64,000 nt of DNA. Origin: Pyrenula massariospora (Eukaryota > Ascomycota > Eurotiomycetes > Pyrenulales > Pyrenulaceae). Below, piece after piece: positions 32,898-42,327 of the stretch. The notes beneath the pieces are model-generated. The model was given only the letters and a program-made list of their open reading frames with translations. It did no database searches and was not told the DNA's origin. The position numbers and the translations under genes were made by a program. The stretch is from NCBI GenBank assembly GCA_021030905.1, contig JAGFMI010000015.1, positions 1,054,001 to 1,118,000 of the forward strand. Reading direction: 5' to 3'. Numbering within the stretch: the first letter of the stretch is position 1; each line of letters opens with the position of its first letter.

Positions 32898-33084
32898 CAA
32901 CAAGTCTCTGGCCTGGGTTTGGTGTGGCATTGAACATACCACTACACAGAAATAAAGTAACCATAGATTACCGTTACTAGTATATTTCCCGGATTGATCT
33001 CAGTCAATACCATTGAGCGACGGTCGACTCCGAAGCAGCCAGCAATCTCACATACGTCCCGATCTCGCGAGCCTCAACTGATAT

Positions 33085-34767
33085 CTAGGGAAATGCATCG
33101 CACAGGAAGCTATCAATGTCAAAATTTTGAAGATATGGAATGCTGGCAACAGCCTCATCAAGCCATAAGAAGTCCGTTGTGCTGCTGGATGGCTGTTGTT
33201 GTTGTGGGTCCATGAACACGGTATTTTCGAGATTTCTGGTTTCGGGTGTCTCGACAGGGTGCCGTCGTAGGACGTTGCCAAGTTTGGTGAAATCGGATTC
33301 TTTGCGTCTTTGATGTAATGAGATAATCAATGAGGCCGTTCGCACTGCCTCTTGTAAGGTTGGTGTTTTATATGTTATGGCAACGTTCTCAAGAGTTTGC
33401 ATCGCGTCTTCAAGCTGAGCAAGAGAGGTAGGCGTGTCTATAGCGAGTAGACTACAAACTACTTGGAACGGAACATTAGCTATATGATGCCATGGACTGC
33501 AAGCGTTAAGCATCGTCTGCGCTGAGCTAACAGCCCGTTTTGTCAAGGCCAGTATCTGATCTATCACTCTCTTAGAGCGCACGATATTCGCCGCTCGCAG
33601 TCGACGGTAAAAACACAACACGAGGTTACATTGCGCAAGGATTGATGGTGGCTCAGAATGGGTTCGCTCGAGAACTCTAGCTAATGCAAGCGCGAGTTCG
33701 TCAGTATCTGTTGGTTTGCCTGGATCAAGCATTTCAGAGTACGGCAGAAGGCCCAGAAGTTCGATCGTGTAGTCACCAGGTCTTTGGCAAGGTAAAATCG
33801 TTGTCGCATTCTGGAGGATCACTCTAGAGCAGCCTATGTCGAAGGATATCCAAATGTTAAGATGCTGCGCTACTCCATACAATCTTCGGCGCAGTTCATC
33901 ATTCACACTGCTTGAGGCAGGGTGTAGGATAGATTCTGCCGCAGGCTCACAGTGTAAGCCCGCAGCTTCTACAATATGCATCAGCAGAGAACTTGCCATC
34001 CATGCTTTGTGAGGCGAGCTCGTCATTCGCAGATAAGCGACGCGAAGGACCCAGGCGGTAACGGTGGAAAATTCCGGCACCTCAAATATTGTGCGCTCTA
34101 GATTAGTTCTTGCCGCTTCGGCGAGGCTAAGCTCCACCTCTGTCGATTGACATCGGGAAAACAAGCATCCAAGAGCTGCAACCCCGCAGAGCACAGCATC
34201 GTATCCATCTTTAACATGTGGTGAAGCCCACCTATGCTTAATGTGGCGATCCACGTCTTGGCGATCAATGAACCCGTAGCAAGGGTCAACCTTCTCGAAG
34301 TAAACCATAGCCAGTGTCTCCATCTCAAAGTTCGAGAGCAGGTTCGTAACAGAAGTTTCCGATGCGATGGCATGACCAGTCTCACGTGCTCCAAAGAAGA
34401 CATTCCAGGCAAAAAGATGCATGCGAGGTGCATTAATGGGATCAAGAGAGAGCGCTAATTCCCTTACAAAAGCTGCTCCGGAATTTACCTCCATGGAAAA
34501 CGGCTGATCGCGAGGATCTTTATTTCTCCCTATCTCTTCCAAGAGTATTTCTGACTGAGGTGGATCAAAGGTATGAGTCAGTGGCGCAGTGCTTCGCTTA
34601 GGATAAGGGGGCGAGCGCCCGCGCTTTGATCTGCTGTAATAGCATTCATATTCTAGATCATTGCAAGTCTGGCAAGGTTGGCCGCCACCACACTTCCGTT
34701 TGCGTTGCCTGCATGGCATACAAGCTAACTTGGACCGTTTGCGCTTTGAGATCGTGGGACTCGACAT
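33085..34767 (-). CDS. Zn2Cys6 (GAL4-type) transcription factor
   Basis: A 560-residue, single-exon fungal regulator. The zinc cluster is at residues 16-42: KLACMPCRQRKRKC, then GGGQPCQTCNDLEYEC, preceded by basic KRKRSK. A basic linker (SRSKRGRSPPYPKR) follows. The middle resembles the fungal-specific transcription-factor domain, for example VDPCYGFIDRQDVDRHI and AWVLRVAYLRMTSSPHKAWM. The C-terminus is rich in Gln, Ser and Thr (PQQQQPSSST) and may activate. It sits between the nitronate/NO genes and the RiPP-like genes, so it may regulate either group, both or neither. Confidence 0.9.
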   Translation of the reverse strand: MSSPTISKRKRSKLACMPCRQRKRKCGGGQPCQTCNDLEYECYYSRSKRGRSPPYPKRSTAPLTHTFDPPQSEILLEEIGRNKDPRDQPFSMEVNSGAAFVRELALSLDPINAPRMHLFAWNVFFGARETGHAIASETSVTNLLSNFEMETLAMVYFEKVDPCYGFIDRQDVDRHIKHRWASPHVKDGYDAVLCGVAALGCLFSRCQSTEVELSLAEAARTNLERTIFEVPEFSTVTAWVLRVAYLRMTSSPHKAWMASSLLMHIVEAAGLHCEPAAESILHPASSSVNDELRRRLYGVAQHLNIWISFDIGCSRVILQNATTILPCQRPGDYTIELLGLLPYSEMLDPGKPTDTDELALALARVLERTHSEPPSILAQCNLVLCFYRRLRAANIVRSKRVIDQILALTKRAVSSAQTMLNACSPWHHIANVPFQVVCSLLAIDTPTSLAQLEDAMQTLENVAITYKTPTLQEAVRTASLIISLHQRRKESDFTKLGNVLRRHPVETPETRNLENTVFMDPQQQQPSSSTTDFLWLDEAVASIPYLQNFDIDSFLCDAFP

Positions 34768-35658
34768 TTGAATGCATCGGCAATTATGTCATAGGAGATA
34801 TTGTGGCTTTCACGATACGGTTGATGTCAATCATGTGTAGGTAGGGGAAAGCAATAGCTAGATGCAGCTAGTCGTACCTTTGGATACACTTGTGGTGGTA
34901 GATGAGCACGATGAGGTGGGAAACTCCAGCCAAGACAAAATCTCTGTCGGCCTTAGGCATGACGTCACCCATTTCCAGGAGTCCAGACGAGGCTCGGTGT
35001 CAGAAGTCGTGGCCCATCTGATTGTTAGCCCTAGCGCCCGCCCGGCGTACGTGGGATGCGCCATGACTTCTGACACCGAGCCTCGAGACTAAGCACTTCG
35101 GATACTGGGGCTGCAGTAGCAGGAGGCGAAGCAAAGGAACAGCCTCGTTTGCAGACAGAGACAGCATTGAACAAATTGCTAAATTGGTTCAGCTTGCAAA
35201 GGATCGCATCCGGCCGATTGCACCAGTGTCGCACTTTTTAGTGGGCGTTGCCCCACAATAGCAACTTCGGCTTATCTAAGGCAGTCCTCAAGGCGATTGC
35301 CGCTCTCTATCTTGAGTCCGCAGCACGAGGAAAACCCTTCAATAGTGATGATCTATGAGGCTGTTTATAATCTATTTAAGGACATCTTCCGTGCGGCTGG
35401 CTAAGGTTTTCAGGCGTTGCGAAGCCGGAATTCCGCACAGCCTATAACTACAACAGATATCTTCGTCGGCTCTCCTTATAGAAAAGTCCATCACATCATG
35501 GCATGGCAAGATGACTATACAGTGGAATCTAAATATAAGTTCATTCATGAGTTCCTAGGGGTATTGTTGCAACTATCCTATGTATAAGGTAGAAAGCAGG
35601 GTTGGTTCCGATTGGCCTACAATCTCGATTAGCCTACAATCTCGCCTACTCACTTGCT
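34768..35658. other. Intergenic region with fold-back repeat and possible coding relic
   Basis: About 890 bases between the divergent regulator and metallopeptidase genes. It contains the palindromic element at 34988-35085. Just after it is a stretch (35090-35350) that reads like broken coding sequence in two plus frames (DSIEQIAKLVQLAKDRIRPI and LSKAVLKAIAALYLESAARG) with stops between. Family not recognised. Confidence 0.5.
34988..35085. repeat. 98-bp fold-back (MITE-like) element
   Basis: Arms 34988-35018 and 35055-35085 are inverted copies, 31 bases with two mismatches, ending CGAGGCTCGGTGTCAGAAGT and its complement. A GC-rich 36-base centre separates them. The size and structure fit a small non-autonomous inverted-repeat element. 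AGAC occurs at both outer borders and could be a short target duplication, but this is weak. A diverged half copy lies at 27800-27846. Confidence 0.6.
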
Positions 35659-36690
35659 ATGAAAACGTCAACAAGTCTCTTACTGCTTGCCTCGATATAC
35701 TATGTTTTAGGGCAAGAAACATTCACTTATTGGGTTCATCGGTCATGCTTAGCTCGAGCGCGCAATGTTTTCCCAAGAGGTATGAAGGCAGCTGAACGGA
35801 TGGCAAATAGTGCGTTGTGGATGCTTGACAACAAGAACAACTTTTACAATGCATTCCTTTTTGAGAAGGTCTTCAACCTCTATCTAACTCACAGTGCGGG
35901 AGAAGCTATCGTTGACCGCCTTGAGGACATTCTGACCACTTTCGTCGTAATGCAGGACGAAACACCACCAGGTGGCGGGGTTGAGCCGATGGGGAAATTT
36001 CGGTATTACTGTGACGAAGATAATCTTGACGATCCGGCCTCACGGTGGGAACTTCGTCCGGATCCTCCAGTTTTGGAACGACATGCGGGATACATCTTGC
36101 AAAATGAACGACCAAGGTGGCCTCAGAAAAAATGGGGCCAGTCTCAAGAGTGGTGGGATCCAGTAAACAGAGTTATGATGGGTAACACGCTCGGCTGCCG
36201 AAGTTCTCGGGAAAATGAGAATAATCCTACCTTCAGCCGAACATACGATCCGACACCTATTTGGGCCTCTTTGCCCGGATATCCTAAAAAGCAAATTTTG
36301 GCCACTGTGACTATATGTGATGCCGCGCTTAACTCCAACGAACATCCATGTGTCGAAGATATTCCTTCTATTTTTGACTTCGGTCGACTTCTTGACCCGA
36401 TGTCACATCTCAGTAGTTTCACAAGCTCTGTTATTCTCCATGAGTATTGCCATTTCCCGCCGTGGAAGCTTGAGAACATTAGATCTCCAAATCCGGGTCC
36501 TTGGTCACAGGATAAAAAAGCCTTTGACTGGGCTGATGTACTTGACATTCAAAGTCCCTTCGATTCGATTCGGAAAGTCAATAGTATCGTGTATTATGCT
36601 CTTTTAGCCGTACTTAGAGATCCCCACTGGCGCTTGCCTATTGATGATGAAGAATCGTTCCGCAGCGGAAAGTTGGACAAGAAAGCGTAA
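35659..36690 (+). CDS. Secreted zincin-like metallopeptidase (HExxH)
   Basis: A 343-residue, single-exon protein. ATG at 35659 opens a signal peptide (MKTSTSLLLLASIYYVLGQ); the frame upstream has no ATG. It has a zincin motif, VILHEYCHFPPW at about 260-271, and a later FDWADVLDIQ, where an Asp could be the third zinc ligand, as in the deuterolysin (M35) and related aspzincin families. The assignment within zincins is tentative. Cysteines include CLARARN, YYCDEDN, LGCRSS, TICDAAL and HPCVED. The gene converges on the RiPP-like precursor gene, with 263 bases between stops. It may be a cluster peptidase or an ordinary secreted protease. Confidence 0.7.
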   Translation: MKTSTSLLLLASIYYVLGQETFTYWVHRSCLARARNVFPRGMKAAERMANSALWMLDNKNNFYNAFLFEKVFNLYLTHSAGEAIVDRLEDILTTFVVMQDETPPGGGVEPMGKFRYYCDEDNLDDPASRWELRPDPPVLERHAGYILQNERPRWPQKKWGQSQEWWDPVNRVMMGNTLGCRSSRENENNPTFSRTYDPTPIWASLPGYPKKQILATVTICDAALNSNEHPCVEDIPSIFDFGRLLDPMSHLSSFTSSVILHEYCHFPPWKLENIRSPNPGPWSQDKKAFDWADVLDIQSPFDSIRKVNSIVYYALLAVLRDPHWRLPIDDEESFRSGKLDKKA

Positions 36691-36953
36691 TGCCGGTAGT
36701 CATTTTTACGTTAACGACCTAATGAATCTTATCGAAAGAGACACCCATTGACAAACGATAGGAATCACATTGTAAAGACCGTTGTGAGATATTGTAGCAG
36801 GTTATGTGATAGAGTATAGACAGATGGTTCTATAGATTCATGGCACTCATGATGCTGGTGTACTGTACATACAGGCCGCTGTTCAGGGCACACCCATGAG
36901 CCGCACCAAATGCGCTCCTGTGGCGGTTCCCGCAACCATATCTATCTACTTCG

Positions 36954-37483
36954 TTACTCTTGTGATAAGTAATCGCTGGCTGCTTGCGTTTGCTGTTCGT
37001 CAGTACCTCTTACTCTCGGATTATGGCGATATCAACAGAAGTGATGGAATGTGGCGGGGAGGATTGGAGCGTTGGAGATTTGAGAGCAGGTTGAGGGCAA
37101 AGTCCTAGGGGGGACAGCATACCGTAGTCACTTGTCTTGCGCTTGTAATCCGTGGAAGTGTAGTCGCTTGGGACACGCTTGTAGTCCGGTGAAGCATAGT
37201 CGCTTGCTTCACGCTTATAGTCTGTGGGAGCGTAGTCGGGGCTATAGTCTTGGCCGAGCAAAGTAGTATCAGCTTATGCTTCGAAGAAGAATTTGTTTTA
37301 GGCAATACCATAATCGGCTGCTATACGTTTGTAGTCGGAAGGCCTGTAATCGGATCTTGTACCTTTGTTGTGCGTATCAGCTTCTCCTCAAGTGTTGGAG
37401 AATTCTGTGTCGGGTAACTTACTGAGAGGGGCCGCAGCAACGGAGCTTACTAGGACTGAGAGAATAACTTTGGTGTAGTACAT
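36954..37483 (-). CDS. Putative Kex2-processed RiPP (dikaritin-like) precursor, DYxxxDY repeats
   Basis: Four exons are inferred: 37423-37483, 37309-37362, 37123-37248 and 36954-36982, total 270 bases, 89 residues. Exon 1 encodes a signal peptide (MYYTKVILSVLVSSVAAA). Four Lys-Arg sites then divide the rest into segments: PLSTRSDYRPSDY, IAADYDYSPDYAPTDY, EASDYASPDY, VPSDYTSTDY and KTSDYAASDYLSQE. Each segment holds a DYxxxDY core, with the spacer varying. This is the layout of ustiloxin/phomopsin/asperipin precursors: leader, repeated Tyr-containing cores, Kex2 sites. All three introns are phase 1. Introns 1 and 2 are both exactly 60 bases with GCTGATAC branch-like motifs; all three use AAG acceptors, which is unusual. 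Exon 3 alone (three KR sites) is directly open. The tyrosinase gene is divergent, 955 bases away. Other secreted Kex2-repeat proteins (pheromone, wall peptide) remain possible. Confidence 0.72.
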
Positions 37484-38438
37484 GGTTTAGAAAGGTAAAA
37501 ATGGCCAATAATGGGGGTTGTTTGAGAAGTAGAATCAGTCGAATGAAAAAAGGATTGCGTTTGGACAAGGAGCCGTGATCACGCTTGTTCCTGCACTGAT
37601 ATTTAAACTTCTGTGTCGGCTGTGCAAAACTACTGCCCTTCGCTCCCACTGCTCGCGCTCGGATCCGCTATCGCAGCTTCCCAATCAGGCAATTTCATGA
37701 TGGTGGTGGACATGGCCGCTGTGACCATGCTCGAAAGGGTAGCGGTGACATCACTGAATGTGAGTCCAGGACACTCCGAAGTTGCAACGATCTCGAAAGG
37801 ATTGCTTCATAGTATGATGGGATGACGTGAACGCTTTGCTTTTAGTACCCAGTGATCGGTCCGGAGGAGCGTTTGCGCCAAGGCATTCTGGGACGACGTA
37901 ATACTTTCCTCAGATGTGTATCCGATCCCTTCGGTAGCACGGAGAAAGGGTTGGCATAGAATGACAACGTGGCGCAGTTGTTGCACTTTGATAGTGTCGA
38001 AAGCTTTTCCGTGCCGGATAAGGCGAGACCTACGCTTGCGCAAGAGCGGGATGTGGTGCATTAGTTGGTCCATCCCGCCGTCGGCGGAGAACGGCCTGGT
38101 CTATCTAGCTTCAATGTCATTACGATGCAACATCATTCGACTAAAGGCCGTGCAAGGCGAGAGACCGCCACGGCACGTCGGTGGCTTGCATCTGTTAGGA
38201 AAGTTGAAGCTGATGTCCACTTGATGCCCACTTGATGCCTATCTTATCGATCCACCGATGATGCTTGGTATTTGCTTAGCATAGCATGCTCACGAGGAGG
38301 CGATGTGTTGATCCCAATGTCTTCAATACTTCGGCTTAAGCCATTTGACGACCTTCCTCCTCTTTTAAGACTGTTTGACTCTGGGACACGGAATTGCACG
38401 TAAGAATTTCATACTGTTTTACTTTCTCGCCTGCTGTA
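37484..38438. other. Shared upstream region, precursor / tyrosinase, with decayed minus-strand frame
   Basis: About 955 bases between two divergent starts. Most of it, 37625-38090 on the minus strand, is one reading frame interrupted by stops, for example one between RSRHPIIL and SNPFEIVATSECPGL. Pieces such as MDQLMHHIPLLRKR and IKVQQLRHVVILCQ have a spacing faintly like the two HxxHC blocks of UstY proteins, but the diagnostic His-Cys pairs are missing. I regard it as a possible decayed gene of unknown family. Confidence 0.35.
37600..37607 (-). promoter_or_regulatory. TATA-like box, RiPP-like precursor gene
   Basis: TTTAAATA on the minus strand, about 120 bases upstream of the precursor ATG at 37483. 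This distance suits a fungal TATA element. Weak by itself, but it supports the chosen start. Confidence 0.3.
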
Positions 38439-39724
38439 ATGTATCAAAATAAACCTCTCCAATCTGATTATGTTCTTCTTGGCTCCAAAGCTGACCACAT
38501 CGCCCGAAATGAGTACTCTGATGGCTGGGAGGAGAAGTCGAGGATAAGAGCTTGGAACTCCTTTTCTGTTGTCGTTATAGCTCTGATTTGTCTCGCCATT
38601 GGTATTACTGGCGGTTTACTGCTAAATGATTGGGAATGGAATGACCGCAGCTTGCAAGCTTCATTAGTGTCGACGAACATTTCCCATTGTCGACAAAGCT
38701 CGGTGAGGCACGAATGGCGCAGTATGAGCATGAAGGAGAAGCACGACTACATCGATGCCGTCAATTGCTTGCGCAGAAAACCGTCGAGGCTAGGCCTGAA
38801 TCAGTCTCTATACGATGACTTCCCTTACACGCACGCTAGAATAGGCGCATATTGTGAGCAGTCATACGATCTGATCATGTCACATTTACAAAAGGCTAAC
38901 CGGTGACAACTCTCAGCCCATCATTCAGCAGCCTTCCTAGCATGGCACCGATACTTTCTCCACGTTTACGAGCGGGCCTTAAAGGAGGAATGCCAATATG
39001 AAGGGCACCTGACGTGAGTTGAGGGAGCCCCAAGCCTTATAGCAGCAATTCTGACAGCCGCTTAGCTTCTGGGATTGGGCGATGGACTGGGAAGATCTCG
39101 CGCAGGCACCGGTCTGGTCCTCTACACACGGCTTCGGCGGCACTGGCAACCCCAACGCCAGCAACAAGATCCTAGAGGGTTATTGCGTGACGACCGGGCC
39201 GTTTGCCAACCTATCGGTGACGTACATCAAGGAGGATTTCCAGCCTCACTGCCTTTCGCGCGGTTTCCTCCACACCGCAGCGCTCCGTAAGACCGGCACG
39301 CGCTACCGTCCAGCGGCGCTAGATAACATTCTCCAAAGTCCAGACTACGACGCTTTCAACTTAGGGCTGGAAGAAGGACCGCACAACGCAATTCCGAACA
39401 GCATCCAAGGCGATTTCTCGATGTTTACTGCTCCGGCAGGTATGTGTAACTCCCACCTCTGACACTCATTGCGGGACTTATGTTTATGACTCATCACTAG
39501 ACCCTGTCTTTTTCCTCCACCATACGCAGCTTGATCGGCTCTGGTGGACGTGGCAAGGCTTCAATGACTCCAGTCACAAGTGGGAATACATGGGCCTTGC
39601 TGCACATGAATCGGAAAAGAATGCTGCGTTGGATGATTTATTGCCCATGAAGGGGCTAGCACCAGACATCAGAGTATCGGAGATCATGGACACGGAGTCG
39701 GGCTTTCTTTGCTATCGATACTAA
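38439..39724 (+). CDS. Membrane-anchored tyrosinase, UstQ-like
   Basis: Four exons: 38439-38853, 38917-39013, 39066-39439 and 39501-39724; 369 residues, all junctions in frame. After a short cytosolic part, a membrane helix lies at about 41-62 (SFSVVVIALICLAIGITGGL). The type-3 copper domain follows: CuA at YDDFPYTHARIGAY (His132), HHSAAFLAWHRYFLHVYERA (His140/141, His149), then FWDWAMDWEDL. CuB ligands are in the GPHNAIPNSIQGDF and DPVFFLHHTQLDRLWWTW regions. The N-terminal anchor, size and RREWRS/EKxxYIDAV-like start (HEWRSMSMKEKHDYIDAVNC) match UstQ/PhomQ tyrosinases of dikaritin pathways. Those hydroxylate or couple Tyr residues of the core peptide. The precursor next door is Tyr-rich, which fits well. 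Confidence 0.88.
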
Positions 39725-40091
39725 GCTTCTCTGCCTGTTCCGCGACCGGCTTCAGATCGCCTCGCTGTCGAGATCCTTGACGACGGGGACACTGTAGATA
39801 AGTCAAGATCGACCAAGCGGAATAGGAGGTTAGAAGGAAGGTTGTCTTCAACCTTTTTCTGGACAGCCTGTGGGCGTGTGACCAAGAGGATTGGAGGTAA
39901 GCAATTTTAAGCATACTATGCGTTTGATATTTAGCGCTATATCCGAATACATGTTTGGGCTAGATTGTTTAAATGACATTCTAGCCTATTAAGAGAGTAA
40001 ATAATACTAAGGATCATGTTGATTTCGTAGTCCATAATAATGCGTCTGTGCCCAAGCATCGACTCCGGCTCGATAGCCATCGGGATTAGCT
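39725..40091. other. Convergent intergenic spacer
   Basis: A 367-base spacer between the 3' ends of the tyrosinase and methyltransferase genes; no gene seen. Confidence 0.5.
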
Positions 40092-41521
40092 CTATAGCAT
40101 CGCTTCGATGATTCCTTCCGCATCATCCTCGTACGGCGATGTCCAGATATTGATGATTTTGAGCCCCACAGACTCAATCAGGTCTACCCATTGACGTTGA
40201 TCCCTCTGCATCCCACTCAAGATCGCCATCATATTAATGTCGTTGGTCGCGAACCACGAGGAGCACCCGCGATCCGGCAACACTCCTTCATTGAGTAAGA
40301 TTTTAGAGTATCCGGGCTTCATGGCACCCATCATCTGGCGCAGTATGACGCGGCATTCTTCGTCTGGCCAGTCATGCAAACAAAAGTGCATATAGTAGAT
40401 TCTAGCTCCTAGCAATCTCGAATCAGTAGCCATTCTCCGCCGAGTTGGCCTTCTAAAACCTACCTATGACCGGCTGCTTGGTGAAGAAATCGTACTCCAT
40501 AGCCGTGATACCGTTATTGAGACCCTTGCCTTCTAGCCCTGTGATCGTAGTCCTGAGGTCCTGCAATACTAGGTATCCCGCGACCCTTGGGTGTTTCTGA
40601 ATAAGTGTCTCGAGATCGTGCCCGTTGCCGCCGCCAATATCAACCAGTAGCACCTCACCTTGCTGAAATCCAAATCCATCTATCACTCGCTCCTCCACGT
40701 CGTACCAATCTGCCCAAAATTTGCGACCGCCGCGGATAGCCCCCATGAAGGCATTGAAAGCTTTCATACCCGTAGGCGACTGGTGGATCTTTTCAAAATA
40801 CTTCAGGTTCGTCTGATGGACCCACTGGAAAGGACTATCACCGCTATCGGTTGGGCAGCGGTAGCCTTTCGCCTTGAAAAAATCTGCTAGTTGACCGGTA
40901 GCACCATAATCGTACGTGGTAATCATTGCCCCCTCCCACGATGGCTCCGTCATCGCTAGGGTGTAGGGTGTGGGAAGGTACGATCGAACGCCATCTTCCT
41001 GGGCGAACGAGATGCTACAGAGGACGCGCATCACACGAACTGTGCGTCGATTCCGTTAGCCAGGTTGTCCGGTCGAGCATGTCGGTTACTACCACTAGAA
41101 AGAATCGAGGCGAGGAGGTACTGTGTTCTTACTGATTAATAATTCCTCCCCTCCGGTCTGGTTGGCTAGCTCCGTGGATGTGAGCGGACCCTGTGCTGCG
41201 GTCAAGAGGTGGAAAATGCGGAGGTCGACGCCAACTTTCAAGCATACACGCTGGGCTAGTAGCTTTTAATATCCATTATTAGTCTGAGGGCTGTGTCAGT
41301 ATTCGTAAAGCAATCAAAGTACTTACCACGTTGGCAAAGCGCATGATGACCTCCTCCGGCTTTTCTAACGCCGTGACGACTTCTCGGGCCGCCTTCAACG
41401 CTGCTTTACGAGCCTCGTCGGAATCAGCGCCGGCGTCGATCGCTATCGCTCTCAACTGGAGAGTTTTGACCAGAGAACTGATTTCTTGACTTTTGGTAGA
41501 CATAGTATAGGCGACTGACAA
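40092..41521 (-). CDS. SAM-dependent O-methyltransferase (plant COMT-like fungal family)
   Basis: Four exons: 41327-41521, 41133-41262, 40464-41039 and 40092-40408; 405 residues. The N-terminal dimerisation/winged-helix part has LKVGVDLRIFHLLTAAQGPL and STELANQTGGEELLIIRVMR. The SAM site is VLLVDIGGGNGHDLETLIQK, then VLQDL. The C-terminal block is YYMHFCLHDWPDEECRVIL, with LHDWPDE typical of secondary-metabolite O-methyltransferases. The first intron needs an AAG acceptor, because the two CAG choices give stops. A start at the second Met (41503) is possible. It may methylate a phenol produced by the tyrosinase, a plausible but unproved pairing. Confidence 0.88.
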
Positions 41522-42327
41522 TCTGATTGACTGGCTGACTGATGTAGATCATAGATTAGTAGCTCGGACCTATAATTTCTTCTCGAAGAAGAGAACAAGG
41601 GAGAAAGAGGGAGAGAGATCAAGAAAGGAATTCTGCATAGCATGAATAGCTGTAAGACAATTACAGTAGCTAGGTCAGCCACCGATACAGAGCATGGTGC
41701 TTATCTTTTCCTCCATTCTGATTCCTACTTCCACGCCGCTTCTCTTCCCACACTGAATGTTCCCTGTACAGGTGTATTTGGCGCTAGTAACAGCGTAACC
41801 AAAAGAAACGCATTACGTAGCATCAGCATTCCAGCATTCATGATTGTCCCACTTTCTGTCGTTGTCGTATGACTCTAAACCTTGCGCAAGTACCACCAAA
41901 AAGAGCTTCGTCCTCTTTAGTTTCGTCCTCCGTAGAACAATAATAGATTAAGATAATTGTAAGGCTTTTCAGTTTATGTGGTGAATGTTATTTCCAAAAT
42001 TTTGCTTTTCTTTCTACTTTATTCTTTTCCCACGCACTCTTGCCTAGGAGCAAAAATTACGCTACGTATCTTATTACGATGAGATTACTATGAGGATAGG
42101 TATCCGATGCTAAGTTCGTGGACTCAGAGAAGGTTTGCGAGAATGGCTTCTCGTTGTTTAATTTCAACACTCAAAATATGATAGCGATCTCCGAAGGGAA
42201 ACCAAATATAGATTTTGACATCTGTGACTAGAGATGAGCTTTCACCAGCTTACTTATAACCTAAAACTTGCTAGCCGTAGTCTGAACAGATGCACATGCC
42301 GAAGAAATATGTATCTAATGCGCGGAC
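41522..42327. other. Intergenic region
   Basis: About 800 bases between the methyltransferase start and the MFS gene 3' end. AT-rich stretches; no gene recognised. Confidence 0.5.

Noticed and set aside
36896-37108. Plus-strand frame opposite the precursor 3' region
   Set aside because: It overlaps the precursor introns and last exon on the other strand and has no motif.
36954-37483. Alpha-type mating pheromone precursor
   Set aside because: KR sites and a KREA start occur, but the segments lack the Trp/Cys-Pro-Gly pheromone signatures and differ among themselves in spacer residues. The tyrosinase next door favours a RiPP. Kept only as an alternative.
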